Below, one piece after another: positions 25,666-34,884 of a stretch of DNA of 64,000 bases. Positions within the stretch are counted from its first letter, which is position 1. Each line of letters opens with the position of its first letter. The notes beneath the pieces were generated by a model that was not told the origin of the DNA, searched no databases, and worked only from the letters and a program-made list of their open reading frames with translations. Origin of the DNA: Burkholderiales bacterium (lineage in GTDB: Bacteria; Pseudomonadota; Gammaproteobacteria; Burkholderiales; Burkholderiaceae_F); NCBI GenBank assembly GCA_016716275.1, contig JADJWR010000003.1, positions 1,240,001 to 1,304,000 on the forward strand, given 5' to 3'. Position numbers and translations under genes: made by a program.

Positions 25666-25731
25666 GGGGGGGGGGGGGGGGGGGGGGGCGCAGCAGGGGT
25701 GGGGGGGCGGTGGGGGGAGGCGGGGGGGAGG
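25666..25731. other. G-run low-complexity scar, probable assembly artefact
   Basis: A run of exactly 23 G at 25666-25688 followed by more G-rich sequence to about 25731. A second 23-G run of the same kind lies at 48146-48168 inside a broken nuoD. Genuine chromosomes of this GC content rarely hold such runs; two-colour sequencing or gap filling makes them. The DNA between 25646 and about 25860 should not be trusted. The rest of the 25646-25915 gap shows no gene. Confidence 0.7.
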
Positions 25732-25915
25732 GCGACAAGCAAGGCCGTCGTGGGACCTCCTCCACTGGCGCCAGCTATGGGCGCGCACAGCACAGGCCGC
25801 GCGGCCGCCGCCCCCCCCCGCCCCGACGCCGCGCCCGCGAAACGTAAGGCAGCCACTTGAACCGCCGCGAGGCTTGGCCCACGATTGCCCCGGCGCACAT
25901 CGACCGGAGACATCG

Positions 25916-27199
25916 ATGACCTACTCCAGCTATCACAAGAAGGCAATCCGCAACCGGGAGCTGCATCCCGAGACACAGATGATGTCCTATGGCTACGACC
26001 CGTTCCTGTCCGAGGGCGCGGTCAAGCCGCCGGTGTTCCTGACCTCGACCTTCGCCTTCCGTACCGCCGAAGACGGCGCCGCGTACTTCGACATCGTCGC
26101 CGGCCGCAAGCCCGCCCCGCAGGACACCGGTACCGGGCTGGTGTACAGCCGCTTCAACCATCCGAACCTGGAGATCGTCGAGGACCGGCTGGCGCTGCTC
26201 GACGGCGCCGACGGTGCGATCGTCACCTCCAGCGGCATGGCGGCGATCGGCACCGTGCTGCTGACCTTTCTGCGGCCGGGCGACCAGATCGTCCACTCGA
26301 CGCCGCTGTACGGCGGCACCGAGACGCTGATCCGCAGGATCCTGCCCGAGTGGGGCATCGGCGGACATCCGTTCATCGACGGGCTGTCGCGGGCGCAGAT
26401 GGACGCCGCGCTCGAGCAGGCTGCGACCCGCGGCCGGGTCGGACTGTTCTACATCGAGACACCGGCCAACCCGACCAATGCGCTGATCGACCTCGCGGCG
26501 GTGGGCGCCGCGCTCGATGCCTTCGCGCAGCGGCACGGCTACCGTCCGATCACCGCCTGCGACAACACCATGCTCGGGCCGATCTTCCAGCACCCGATCC
26601 GCGACGGCATCGACTTGTCAATCTACTCGCTGACCAAGTATGTCGGCGGGCACAGCGACCTGGTCGCCGGCGGCGTGACCGGGCGCGCCGACCTGGTGCA
26701 GAAACTGCGGCTGCTGCGCAGTGCCTTCGGCTCGCAGCTCGACCCGCATTCGTCGTGGATGATCGCCCGCTCGATGGAAACGCTGGTGCTGCGCATGCGG
26801 CGCGCCGCCGCCACCGCCAGCCGCGTCGCGCACTGGCTGGCGGAGAACCCGGTTCGCAAGGTGCAGGTGCTGCACCCGCAGATGATCGGCGACCCCGCCT
26901 ACCAACAGGTCTACCGGCGGCAGTGTTCAGGGGCCGGTTCGACTTTCTCGATCGTGCTCGACGGCGGGCGCGAGGCGGCCTTCCGCTTCATCAACGGGCT
27001 GACGCTGTTCAAGTCGGCGGTGAGCCTCGGTGGCACCGAGTCGCTCATCTGCCATCCGGCGTCGACCACGCACTCCGGTGTGCCGGTCGACGTGCGCGCG
27101 CAGGTGGGCGTCAGCGAGGGCCTGGTGCGAATGTCGATCGGCCTGGAGCACGAGGAGGACCTGATCGCCGATCTGGAGAACGCACTGCGGCAGTGCTGA
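25916..27199 (+). CDS. cystathionine gamma-synthase / methionine gamma-lyase family PLP enzyme
   Basis: 427 residues; ATG preceded by CCGGAG. Fold type I trans-sulfuration enzyme: VYSRFNHPNLEIVEDRLALL, SSGMAAIGTVLL, TPLYGG, FYIETPANPTN, CDNTMLGPIFQHPI, Schiff-base lysine in SIYSLTKYVGGHSDLVAGG, and the C-terminal SLGGTESLICHPASTTH. The long N-terminus and the YGYDP pattern put it in the uncharacterised cystathionine gamma-synthase-family branch. It may make or split cystathionine or methionine; the reaction cannot be assigned. Unlinked to met genes here. Confidence 0.85.
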   Translation: MTYSSYHKKAIRNRELHPETQMMSYGYDPFLSEGAVKPPVFLTSTFAFRTAEDGAAYFDIVAGRKPAPQDTGTGLVYSRFNHPNLEIVEDRLALLDGADGAIVTSSGMAAIGTVLLTFLRPGDQIVHSTPLYGGTETLIRRILPEWGIGGHPFIDGLSRAQMDAALEQAATRGRVGLFYIETPANPTNALIDLAAVGAALDAFAQRHGYRPITACDNTMLGPIFQHPIRDGIDLSIYSLTKYVGGHSDLVAGGVTGRADLVQKLRLLRSAFGSQLDPHSSWMIARSMETLVLRMRRAAATASRVAHWLAENPVRKVQVLHPQMIGDPAYQQVYRRQCSGAGSTFSIVLDGGREAAFRFINGLTLFKSAVSLGGTESLICHPASTTHSGVPVDVRAQVGVSEGLVRMSIGLEHEEDLIADLENALRQC

Positions 27200-27239
27200 G
27201 CGCCGAAGGCAACGGCGCTCGGCGTCCGCTCCGCCCCCT

Positions 27240-29480
27240 TCAGCCGGCCGCCGTCGATGTCGACGCCGATGCCGGCTTGCGCCGTCGGGCCCTGGTCTTC
27301 CCGGCGGGCGCCGCCGCCTTCGCCGCCGCGGCCTTGGCCTTGCCGGGGGCTGGCCCGGCGACCGCCGCGGCCTGCTTCACCGCCCTCTTCGCCGGCTTCA
27401 CCCCGCCCGACTTCCCGGCCTTCGACTCCGACCGCCTGCGTGCCGCGGCCTGTTTCGCCCGCGCCGCCAGCGCCAGTTCGCGCACCCGCGCGATGTCTTC
27501 GTCGGAGAACGGACCGTTGACGCCCGAGATCGCCGCCAGCTTCATGCCGTGCTTCAGGCCGAGCTTGTAGATCTCGCGCACCTTCTCCCACTCGATGGCG
27601 CGGCCGACGGTGTAGTTCTCGAAGCGGCCTTCGAGCGCCAGCACGATGGTCTCGGCCAGGCAGGCGTAGGCGACGTTCTTCGGCAGGCCGATGTTCTTCA
27701 TCTGCACCTCGCCCGGCAGCTCGATCTCGCCGGACTCGATAACCAGCACGTCCGGCCGCCTGGCCACCTCTTCCGGCGGCAGGTCGAGCGGGCGGGCCAC
27801 GTCGGTGATCACGCAGCCGGGCTTCACCTTCATGATGTCGAGCACCTTCTTGCCGGCGCCCGAGGTCGCGGTGACGATCATGTCCATGTCGGCGATGTCG
27901 GTGTCGGCACGCGATGACAGGAACATCTTCGCGTCCGGCGTCTCCTTCAGGATCGACTCCTTCAGCGCCAGCAGCTTGGCGGTCTCCGGCGAGACCAGGT
28001 AGACCTCCTCGGCCGCCTTGACCAGCAGGCGCGCGCACACCGAGCCGATGGCACCGGTGGCGCCGACCACCATCGCCTTGAACCTGACCCGCTCCCTGCC
28101 CCTGGGCTTGTCTACCAGGCCGAGCTTGAGCAGCGCGTCGTGCGCCGCCCACAGCGCGCCCGAGGCGCTGTAGCTGTTGCCGGTGGTGATCGGGATCTGC
28201 GCCCGCTTGGCCACCGTGACACCGGCGTCGCCGACCACCTTGGTGAACGCGCCCAGGCCCATGATCTGCGCGCCGAGCCGCCGCGCCGTGTCGGCGGCGT
28301 CGAGCAGCCGCGTGTAGGTGAACTCCGGGCTGTGGCTCATGATCTCCTTCGGCGTGCCGCCGACCGAAATCAGCCAGCCTTCGGCCTCCACACCGGTCGG
28401 CGACTTGATGCCGGAGATCTTCGAGTAGACGAACGGCGGCGCGTAGGCCATCACCTTCTCGACCGCGTCCATCAGCACCGGCGGCGAGATGCGCGACAGC
28501 ATCTCGATCGGCTTGATCTTCTTGAAGTACTCCTGCGACAGCGGGTGAATGACGAAGGCGAAGCGGTTGATCCGCTTCTCGCCGCCGGGGTAGACGATGC
28601 GCGGCTCCATGCCGGCATCGGTGATGATGGCGAGGTAGTCGTCCTCGAGGATGTCGTCCGGGTTCTTGCCGGTGACGGCGACGATCATCGCGTCGAGCAG
28701 GTTCGGGCCGAGCACGTGGCCGAACATCGCCGGCGACCCGTCGACCACCATCATCACGCCCTTGTCGGCGAACGCCGCGGTTCGTTCGCCGTTCATGCCC
28801 GAGGTGATGATCGTCTTGCCGGCCAGTTCCTCCGGCCCGAACTGGTCGAGCTCATGCACCGGCGCGACGATCACGGTGGCCTTGGCCATCGCCTTGCGCA
28901 GCACGAAATGCGTCCACTGCCGCATCAGTTCGTCGGGGATGACCCGCGGCGGCGTCCAGTCGGCGACGTAGTGGGCGCCGCTCGCGTACAGAGACAGGGC
29001 GTCGAGCGAGGTGAGCAGCTTCGGCACGCCGAGCTGCAGCAGCGGATCGGCGAACTGCAGGTTGTCGGTGTACTCGGCCATCGTGGTGGCCAGCTTGTAG
29101 CTCGACAGCCCGGATAAGAAGAGCACCAGCGCGTTGTCGAAATAGCGACCGAGACGGATCTGCGTGTGCCGCACCGCCCACTCGAGGAAGATCTCGCCCA
29201 GCCGGCTGCCTGTGGTCACCGGCACGCGGCTGACCAGGCCCTTCATCTGCGCCGCCTCCTTGTCGACGAAGCGGCGCGGACCGACGCTGTAGCTGTCGCG
29301 CGCCAGACCGATGCCGATCACGTCGGCCTGCTTTTCCCACTGCTTGAGCAGCCGCCCGGCCCGGGCCTTGTTGCCGTCGGTACCGAAGCGCCTGACCGCG
29401 AGCTGCTTGCCGAGGAAACGCGTCGTGAACTCGAAGTCCTGGCTGCTCGAGCCGAGGCTGATGCTGACCACGTTCTTCAT
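27240..29480 (-). CDS. long acyl-ACP reductase-like dehydrogenase with basic tail
   Basis: 746 residues; ATG with AAGGAG site. The C-terminal half resembles cyanobacterial acyl-ACP reductase (fatty aldehyde former): MGLGAFTKVVGDAG, PITTGNSYSASGA, Rossmann motif VVGATGAIGS near 466, KPGCVITDVARP (position of the catalytic Cys as I recall it) and ACLAETIVLALEGRFENY. The first 330 residues are an additional domain I do not recognise (GIGLARDSYSVGP, LFLSGLSSYKLATTM). The last 70 residues are Lys/Ala/Pro-rich like histone H1 or PHA-granule proteins. Divergent from an alcohol dehydrogenase with a similar tail, together suggesting fatty aldehyde to alcohol (wax ester or lipid) metabolism. The superfamily is likely; the substrate is inferred. 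Confidence 0.65.
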   Translation of the reverse strand: MKNVVSISLGSSSQDFEFTTRFLGKQLAVRRFGTDGNKARAGRLLKQWEKQADVIGIGLARDSYSVGPRRFVDKEAAQMKGLVSRVPVTTGSRLGEIFLEWAVRHTQIRLGRYFDNALVLFLSGLSSYKLATTMAEYTDNLQFADPLLQLGVPKLLTSLDALSLYASGAHYVADWTPPRVIPDELMRQWTHFVLRKAMAKATVIVAPVHELDQFGPEELAGKTIITSGMNGERTAAFADKGVMMVVDGSPAMFGHVLGPNLLDAMIVAVTGKNPDDILEDDYLAIITDAGMEPRIVYPGGEKRINRFAFVIHPLSQEYFKKIKPIEMLSRISPPVLMDAVEKVMAYAPPFVYSKISGIKSPTGVEAEGWLISVGGTPKEIMSHSPEFTYTRLLDAADTARRLGAQIMGLGAFTKVVGDAGVTVAKRAQIPITTGNSYSASGALWAAHDALLKLGLVDKPRGRERVRFKAMVVGATGAIGSVCARLLVKAAEEVYLVSPETAKLLALKESILKETPDAKMFLSSRADTDIADMDMIVTATSGAGKKVLDIMKVKPGCVITDVARPLDLPPEEVARRPDVLVIESGEIELPGEVQMKNIGLPKNVAYACLAETIVLALEGRFENYTVGRAIEWEKVREIYKLGLKHGMKLAAISGVNGPFSDEDIARVRELALAARAKQAAARRRSESKAGKSGGVKPAKRAVKQAAAVAGPAPGKAKAAAAKAAAPAGKTRARRRKPASASTSTAAG

Positions 29481-29584
29481 ACAATGTCTCCTTGGCGCGG
29501 CGGCTCTCGCTCTTTTCGCCGATGATGCCACCGGCGCGGCGGCCGACCTGGCCCGGCGCCGCAACCCAATGATGGAGGACGTTC

Positions 29585-30916
29585 GTGATCCCGAACTTGA
29601 TCGGCGACAGGGCCCGCTCGGTCGGCCTGCCCGCCGTTAAACGCGTCGCCGGCATCGTCACCCGCCTGCTGCCGATCCCGCAGCCGACGCTGATGGTCGG
29701 CCCCGGTTCCAGCGCCCGCCTCGGCCAGGCGGTAGGCGGCTTCGGCCACCGCCAGGTGCTGATCGTCACCGACGAGGTCATCTCGCGGCTCGGCCTGCTC
29801 GAGCCGCTCACCGATGCGCTGGCCGCCGGGGGAACCCCGTTCACGGTCTTTGACGAGGTCACGGCCGACGCGCCGATCCCGGTGATCGAGAAGGGAATCG
29901 AGGTCTTCAGGCGGGCGGGCTGCGACGCGATCGTCGCCTTCGGCGGCGGATCGGTTATCGACGCGGCCAAGGTGATCGGCCTGGCTGCGGCCAACGACCG
30001 GCACCCGCGCTCGCTGGTCGGCTACTTCCGCGGGCTCAGGGGACCGGCGCCGATCTACGCGGTGCCGACCACGGCCGGCACCGGCTCGGAGGTCACCGTC
30101 GCCGCCGTCATCTCCGACCCCGAGCACGAGAAGAAGCTGGTTATTGCCGACACCCGCATCGTGCCCAGGATGGCGGCACTCGACCCGTCGCTGATGGCCG
30201 GCCTGCCGAAGCCCGTCACGGCGGCCACCGGCATGGACGCGCTGACACACGCGGTGGAGGCGTACATCGGCTACTGGGGCACCGGCTTCACCGACCGGAT
30301 GGCGCTGTCCGCGGTGTCGATGATCTACGAGAACCTGCCACTGGCCTACAACGACGGCGCCAACCTCGCCGCGCGCGAGAAGATGGCGCTCGCCTCGACC
30401 TACGCCGGACTGGCGTTCACCCGCGCCAACGTCGGCAACGTGCACGCCATCGCGCACCAGCTTGGCGGCAAGTACCACACACCGCACGGGCTGGCCAACG
30501 CGATCATGCTGCCGCAGGTGCTGAGGTTCTCGGCGCCGGAAATCACCGCCAAGCTCGCCATGCTGGCCGTGCGCGCGAAGGTCGGCAATGAAAGTCAGCC
30601 CGAGGAGGAGCTCGCCGACCGCTTTCTCGACTCGGTCGAGGCGCTGGCTGCTTCGATCGGCATCCCACGCCGGCTCGACGCGCTGCGCGCAGCCGACATC
30701 CCGGCGCTGGCCGATGCGGCCTGCTGGGAGGCCGATACCAACTACCCGGTGCCGCGGCGGATGACGCAGGAGGACTGCGAGTCGATGCTGCGCGCCGTCC
30801 TGCCCGAGGTGCGGCAGGCGGCCGAAGCGGCGCCCAGGAAGCGCGCCGCCGGCAAGAAGGCAACGGCTCCGGGGGCAGTGAAGACGCGGCGCAGACGCAG
30901 CACCGGACAAGCGTAA
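29585..30916 (+). CDS. iron-type (group III) alcohol dehydrogenase
   Basis: 443 residues; GTG start after GGAGG. Family pattern: dinucleotide GGGSVIDAAKVIG, VPTTAGTGSEVT, and the metal ligands Asp/His in GMDALTHAVEAYIG, HAIAHQLGGKYHTPHG. These enzymes interconvert aldehydes and alcohols with NAD(P)H and Fe2+ or Zn2+. The C-terminus carries a basic tail (RKRAAGKKA, KTRRRRS) absent from ordinary family members and like that of the divergent acyl-ACP reductase-like protein, 104 bases away. The pair probably shares a control region and a pathway. Confidence 0.88.
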   Translation: MIPNLIGDRARSVGLPAVKRVAGIVTRLLPIPQPTLMVGPGSSARLGQAVGGFGHRQVLIVTDEVISRLGLLEPLTDALAAGGTPFTVFDEVTADAPIPVIEKGIEVFRRAGCDAIVAFGGGSVIDAAKVIGLAAANDRHPRSLVGYFRGLRGPAPIYAVPTTAGTGSEVTVAAVISDPEHEKKLVIADTRIVPRMAALDPSLMAGLPKPVTAATGMDALTHAVEAYIGYWGTGFTDRMALSAVSMIYENLPLAYNDGANLAAREKMALASTYAGLAFTRANVGNVHAIAHQLGGKYHTPHGLANAIMLPQVLRFSAPEITAKLAMLAVRAKVGNESQPEEELADRFLDSVEALAASIGIPRRLDALRAADIPALADAACWEADTNYPVPRRMTQEDCESMLRAVLPEVRQAAEAAPRKRAAGKKATAPGAVKTRRRRSTGQA

Positions 30917-30983
30917 CGACGCCGCCGGGCCGACGCCGCAGCGAGCGCCGCCGGCGCCGGCCGGACGCTGCTCCCGGTGCGGC

Positions 30984-32354
30984 TTACTTCGGCTGCTGCG
31001 TGGAGTACATCTTCTCCGGCAGCCAGGTCACCAGTTGCGGGAACTGGAAGGTCAGCATCACAGCAAAGACCTGGATGATCACGAACGGAATGACCCCGCG
31101 GTAGATGTGCTGGGTGGTGATCTCGCGCGGCGCCACGCCCTTGACGTAGAACAGCGAAAAGCCCACCGGTGGCGTCAGGAACGACGTCTGCAGGCACACG
31201 GCGAACAGCACCACGAACCAGTTCAGGTCGAAGCCAGCGGCCTTCACCACCGGCGCCACCAGCGGCAGGATGATCAGCGTGATCTCCAGCCAGTCGAGGA
31301 AGAAGCCGGCCAGGAAGGCGATGAAAAGGATGAACACCACCAGCCCGTCCTTGCCGAACGGCAGGCCATGGAGCAGGTGGCTGACGAACTCGTCGCCGCC
31401 CAGCGCGCGTAGCACCAGCGCAAAGGCATTGGCACCGACGAACAGGCCGAAGATGAACGCAGTGGTCAGCATCGTCTCGCGCGAGACCTTGCGCACCACG
31501 TCCAGCGACAGTCTGCGGTTGGCGGCGGCCAGGATCGTCGCTCCCAACGCGCCGAGCGCCGAGGCCTCGGTCGGCGTGGCGACGCCGAAGAAGATCGAAC
31601 CCAGCACCGCGAGGATCAGTGCCGCCGGCGGCACAACGGCATAAAGGCTGCCGGCGATGTCCCTCAGTGTCAGTGCCGGGCCCTTCGGCGGCGCCGGCGC
31701 CATGTGCGGCTTCAGGTGCGCGATGACGACGATGTAGACGATGTACAGCACGCCCATCAGCACCCCCGGCACCACGGCGCCCATGAACAGGTCGCCGACC
31801 GACAGCGAAAGCTGGTCGGCCATGATCACCAGCATGATGCTCGGCGGGATCAGGATGCCGAGCGTGCCGGCGCCCGCGACAACGCCGGAGGCCAGTTCCT
31901 TCGAATAGCCCCGCTCCATCATGATCGGGAAGGCGAGCGTGGCCAGCAGCACGACCGAGGCGCCGACGATGCCGGTCGAGGCGGCGAGCAGCAGGCCGAT
32001 CAGCACGACCGTGATCGCCAGGCCGCCGCGCAGGCGCCCGAAGACCTTGACGAAGTTGGTCATCAGGTTCTCGGCCACGCCGGAGCGGTCGAGCATCAGG
32101 CCCATGAAGACGAAGTTCGGCAACGCGACCAGCACCCAGTTCGACATCACCGACCAGATGCGGTCGACGATGATGGTGAAGCTGGCGTAGTTCTTCAGCA
32201 GGAAGGTGTCGACGCCGAGCGAGTTCAGCAGCAGCCCGATGACGGCGAACCACAGGGCGAGGCCGCCCATGATCCAGGCGATCGGGTAACCGGTGAAGAT
32301 CAGGCCGATGAAGCCGAGGAACATCGCCGTGACGAGCAGTTCATACGCTTCCAT
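30984..32354 (-). CDS. dctM: TRAP transporter large permease (DctM)
   Basis: 456 residues, about 12 hydrophobic helices. DctM signatures: FIGLIFTGYPIAWIMG, STGIVGASVVLLATLAFP, GAGTLGILIPPSIMLVI and FLAGFFLDWLEITLIILP. Uses the Na+ gradient to import an organic acid delivered by the binding protein. Last gene of a minus-strand dctPQM operon, 9 bases after dctQ. Confidence 0.95.
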   Translation of the reverse strand: MEAYELLVTAMFLGFIGLIFTGYPIAWIMGGLALWFAVIGLLLNSLGVDTFLLKNYASFTIIVDRIWSVMSNWVLVALPNFVFMGLMLDRSGVAENLMTNFVKVFGRLRGGLAITVVLIGLLLAASTGIVGASVVLLATLAFPIMMERGYSKELASGVVAGAGTLGILIPPSIMLVIMADQLSLSVGDLFMGAVVPGVLMGVLYIVYIVVIAHLKPHMAPAPPKGPALTLRDIAGSLYAVVPPAALILAVLGSIFFGVATPTEASALGALGATILAAANRRLSLDVVRKVSRETMLTTAFIFGLFVGANAFALVLRALGGDEFVSHLLHGLPFGKDGLVVFILFIAFLAGFFLDWLEITLIILPLVAPVVKAAGFDLNWFVVLFAVCLQTSFLTPPVGFSLFYVKGVAPREITTQHIYRGVIPFVIIQVFAVMLTFQFPQLVTWLPEKMYSTQQPK

Positions 32355-32363
32355 CGCTCGTCC

Positions 32364-32957
32364 TCAGCGCTTACCGTTGTCGGGCAGTGGCTTCGGCGAA
32401 CCGAACAGCGCCGTCAGGCAGCGGGTGAGCCGGGAGAACGCGGTCAGCGCCAGCAGCACGAAGGCGATCGAGATGAACGATTTCAGCGCCCAGCGGTACG
32501 GCAGTCCGCCGGGGGCGGCCGAGACCTCGGCGAAGTCAAACGACGACTTGGCGTACGGCACGCCCTCGATGGCGACGATGATCACGAACGGCAGCAGGAA
32601 CAGCGACAGTCCGATCAGTTCGATCCAGGCGCGCGTCCGCGGCGGCCATTTCTCGGCCAGGACGTCGACCCGCACGTGGCGGTCGACGTCGGCGCAGTAC
32701 GACAGGCCGATCATGAAGCCGACCGCATAGATGTGCCACTGCAGTTCCTCGAACATGATCGAACCCTGCCCGAAGCCGTAGCGCAGCACCACCTGCAGCA
32801 CGGTGACGGCGACCAGGATCGGCCAGAGCCACGAGGCGAGATCGCCGGCGGTGATGATCACCCGGTCGATCGCGTTGGAAAGCCGGTTGCGCGGGAGAAC
32901 GAAAGGTTCCCCCGGCACCGCGGCCTTGGCCTCGACGTGCTCCTCTGGCCGCTCCAT
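32364..32957 (-). CDS. dctQ: TRAP transporter small permease (DctQ)
   Basis: 197 residues, four helices, with the conserved LQVVLRYGFGQGSIMFEELQ and DVDRHVRVDVLAEKW. The long form of the subunit, typical of the lactate/2-oxoacid branch. Lies 9 bases after dctP and 9 bases before dctM. Confidence 0.9.
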   Translation of the reverse strand: MERPEEHVEAKAAVPGEPFVLPRNRLSNAIDRVIITAGDLASWLWPILVAVTVLQVVLRYGFGQGSIMFEELQWHIYAVGFMIGLSYCADVDRHVRVDVLAEKWPPRTRAWIELIGLSLFLLPFVIIVAIEGVPYAKSSFDFAEVSAAPGGLPYRWALKSFISIAFVLLALTAFSRLTRCLTALFGSPKPLPDNGKR

Positions 32958-32966
32958 CGTTGCTTC

Positions 32967-34034
32967 CTACTTCCAGTCGCGCGGCAGGTAGCCGAGGTCC
33001 TTCCACAGTTTGTGCTGCTTCTGGAACGCCTTCTGCGAGTCGTAGACCTTCTTGAACATCGCGTCCTTGGCGCTTTCCTCGGCCATCACCTCGTCGGTTG
33101 CCTTCTGGAATGCGCGCAGCACCGGATCCGGCAGCTTGACCGCCTTGACGCCCTCTTTCTGGAACTTCTCGATCACCGGCGCCTGCGTCGCTTCCGCCTT
33201 GGCAATGGCCATCGTCACACCGGCGGTACAGGCGGTCTCGATCATCGCCTGCGTGTCCGGCTGCAGGCTGTCCCACGCCTTCTTGTGCACGTACAGGAAC
33301 TGCGACGTCGACGGCTGGTGCCAGCCCGGCAGGTGATAGAACTTGGCGACCTTGTAGAAGCCCAGTTGCTCGTCGACCGTCGGCAACGAGAACTCGGTGC
33401 CGTCGAGCACGCCCTTCTCGAGCGCCTGGAACAGTTCGCCGGCCGGCAGCAGCGTGACCGACATGCCGACCTTCTGTGCCACCTTGCCGCCCAGACCGGC
33501 GGCACGGAACTTCAGGCCCTTCAGCTGCTCGACCGACTTGATCTCGAACTTGAACCAGCCGGCCGCCTCGGGAGAAATCGTGCCGCAGAAAATGGGCACC
33601 ACGTTGTGCGGCGCGTAAAGCTCCTTGACCAGCTTGTCACCGCCGCCGAAGTAGTACCAGGCGATGTACTCGTCCGGCTCCAGCCCGAACGGCGTCGCGC
33701 CGAACAGCGCCGATGCCGGCAGCTTGCCGATCTCGTAGCCCATCCACGAGTAACCCGCCTCGACCTTGCCGGCGCTGACGTTGTCGAACACGGCGAGCGC
33801 CGGGATCATCTTGCCCGGCTCCTGCACCGTGAGCTTGACGGCGCCGCCGCTCATCTTGTCCAGAACGTTGGCCACCCACGGCATCGTGTCGCCGAGGGCG
33901 GTCAGGTTGGAACCGAACGCCATCGGCACTGCCCAGCGGATCTTGTCGACCGCCTGCGCCGCACCGCTTGCCAGCACGCCGGCGGCAAACGCCACCGACA
34001 TCGCCGCCGCAACGAGTTTCTTCCTGGTCTGCAT
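32967..34034 (-). CDS. dctP: TRAP transporter substrate-binding protein (DctP)
   Basis: 355 residues; ATG with AGGAGAG. Signal peptide ending SGAAQA/VD. Periplasmic binding protein of the branch that includes TakP and the lactate binder: AVPMAFGSNLTALGD, FGGGDKLVKELYAP, FRAAGLGGKVAQKVG (Arg for the carboxylate), GVLDGTEFSLPTVDEQLG and YHLPGWHQPS. Ligand probably a mono-carboxylate or 2-oxoacid, by family only. The 236 bases upstream, to the NUDIX gene end, hold the promoter region; no clear box seen. Confidence 0.9.
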   Translation of the reverse strand: MQTRKKLVAAAMSVAFAAGVLASGAAQAVDKIRWAVPMAFGSNLTALGDTMPWVANVLDKMSGGAVKLTVQEPGKMIPALAVFDNVSAGKVEAGYSWMGYEIGKLPASALFGATPFGLEPDEYIAWYYFGGGDKLVKELYAPHNVVPIFCGTISPEAAGWFKFEIKSVEQLKGLKFRAAGLGGKVAQKVGMSVTLLPAGELFQALEKGVLDGTEFSLPTVDEQLGFYKVAKFYHLPGWHQPSTSQFLYVHKKAWDSLQPDTQAMIETACTAGVTMAIAKAEATQAPVIEKFQKEGVKAVKLPDPVLRAFQKATDEVMAEESAKDAMFKKVYDSQKAFQKQHKLWKDLGYLPRDWK

Positions 34035-34270
34035 GTCTCTCTCCTGGAGTGGTGATTCGTCTTGCTTAAACGCGAGCCCGTCCCGCCCGCCTGACGACGG
34101 CGAGCCGTCTCGCGCCGTATCTGGTGTCTCCCCGGCGGCGATGATGCACCGCTTTGCCGGCAAAAGGAAAGCCCCGCCGGGCGCCTGCCATCACTCGCAT
34201 CGCGATGCGTCCGACGGGCAGCCCGGCAGCAACACCGGAGAACCGGCCGACGCCGCGGCCGGGCGTCACT

Positions 34271-34861
34271 TCAAGGGCGGCTTGCGCTGGATTCGCCGGC
34301 AAGCAGGCGTTGCAGCCAGTAGGCGCCGACGATCGTCTTCACATCGGTGACGCGCGCGCCGGCAATCCAGTCGAGCAGCTCATCGAGGCTGGCGGTGAAG
34401 ACCTCGAGCACCTCGCCGCGGTCGTTGGCAGTGGCGTCGAAGGCGAGCCGCCGTGCCAGGTAGACCTCGATCTTCTCGTCGCAGTAGCCGATGGCGTTGT
34501 GGAAGCCGCCCAGGTAGGTCCACTCGCCCGCCGTGAAACCGGTCTCCTCGCGCAGTTCGCGCTGCGCGCAGGCCAGGACGTCCTCGCCGGGATCGATCTT
34601 GCCCGCCGGGAACTCGATGAACGTCCGCCGCAGCGGATAGCGGAACTGCCGCTCGAGCACCAGCCGCCCATCGTCGAGCACCGGCACCACCATCACCGCG
34701 CCCGGATGGCGCAGGTACTCGCGCGGCGCGACGTGCCCGTCCGCGCAGCGCACCGTGTCCTCGAACACGCGCAGGAACTGGCCGCTGTAGGCGAGCCGCG
34801 AATCGAGCGTTTCTTCGGCCAGCGGGTCGGGCTGCCCGGCATCCGGGCCGATCGGCTGCAT
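34271..34861 (-). CDS. NUDIX hydrolase, ADP-ribose pyrophosphatase type
   Basis: 196 residues. Full Nudix box GX5EX7REUXEEXGU within GKIDPGEDVLACAQRELREE, followed by GF. The preceding LERQFRYPLRRTFIEFPAG is the ADP-ribose pyrophosphatase (NudF-like) form. Splits ADP-ribose to AMP and ribose 5-phosphate in NAD turnover. It follows nuoN by 23 bases and is often the gene after nuoN in betaproteobacteria, so it is probably read from the nuo promoter. Confidence 0.9.
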   Translation of the reverse strand: MQPIGPDAGQPDPLAEETLDSRLAYSGQFLRVFEDTVRCADGHVAPREYLRHPGAVMVVPVLDDGRLVLERQFRYPLRRTFIEFPAGKIDPGEDVLACAQRELREETGFTAGEWTYLGGFHNAIGYCDEKIEVYLARRLAFDATANDRGEVLEVFTASLDELLDWIAGARVTDVKTIVGAYWLQRLLAGESSASRP

Positions 34862-34884
34862 TCCTGACGATCCGCCCGGCCGCG

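Noticed and set aside
25666..25688. G run as a phase-variation tract or G-quadruplex
   Set aside because: Identical 23-base run recurs inside broken nuoD; technical origin is more likely.
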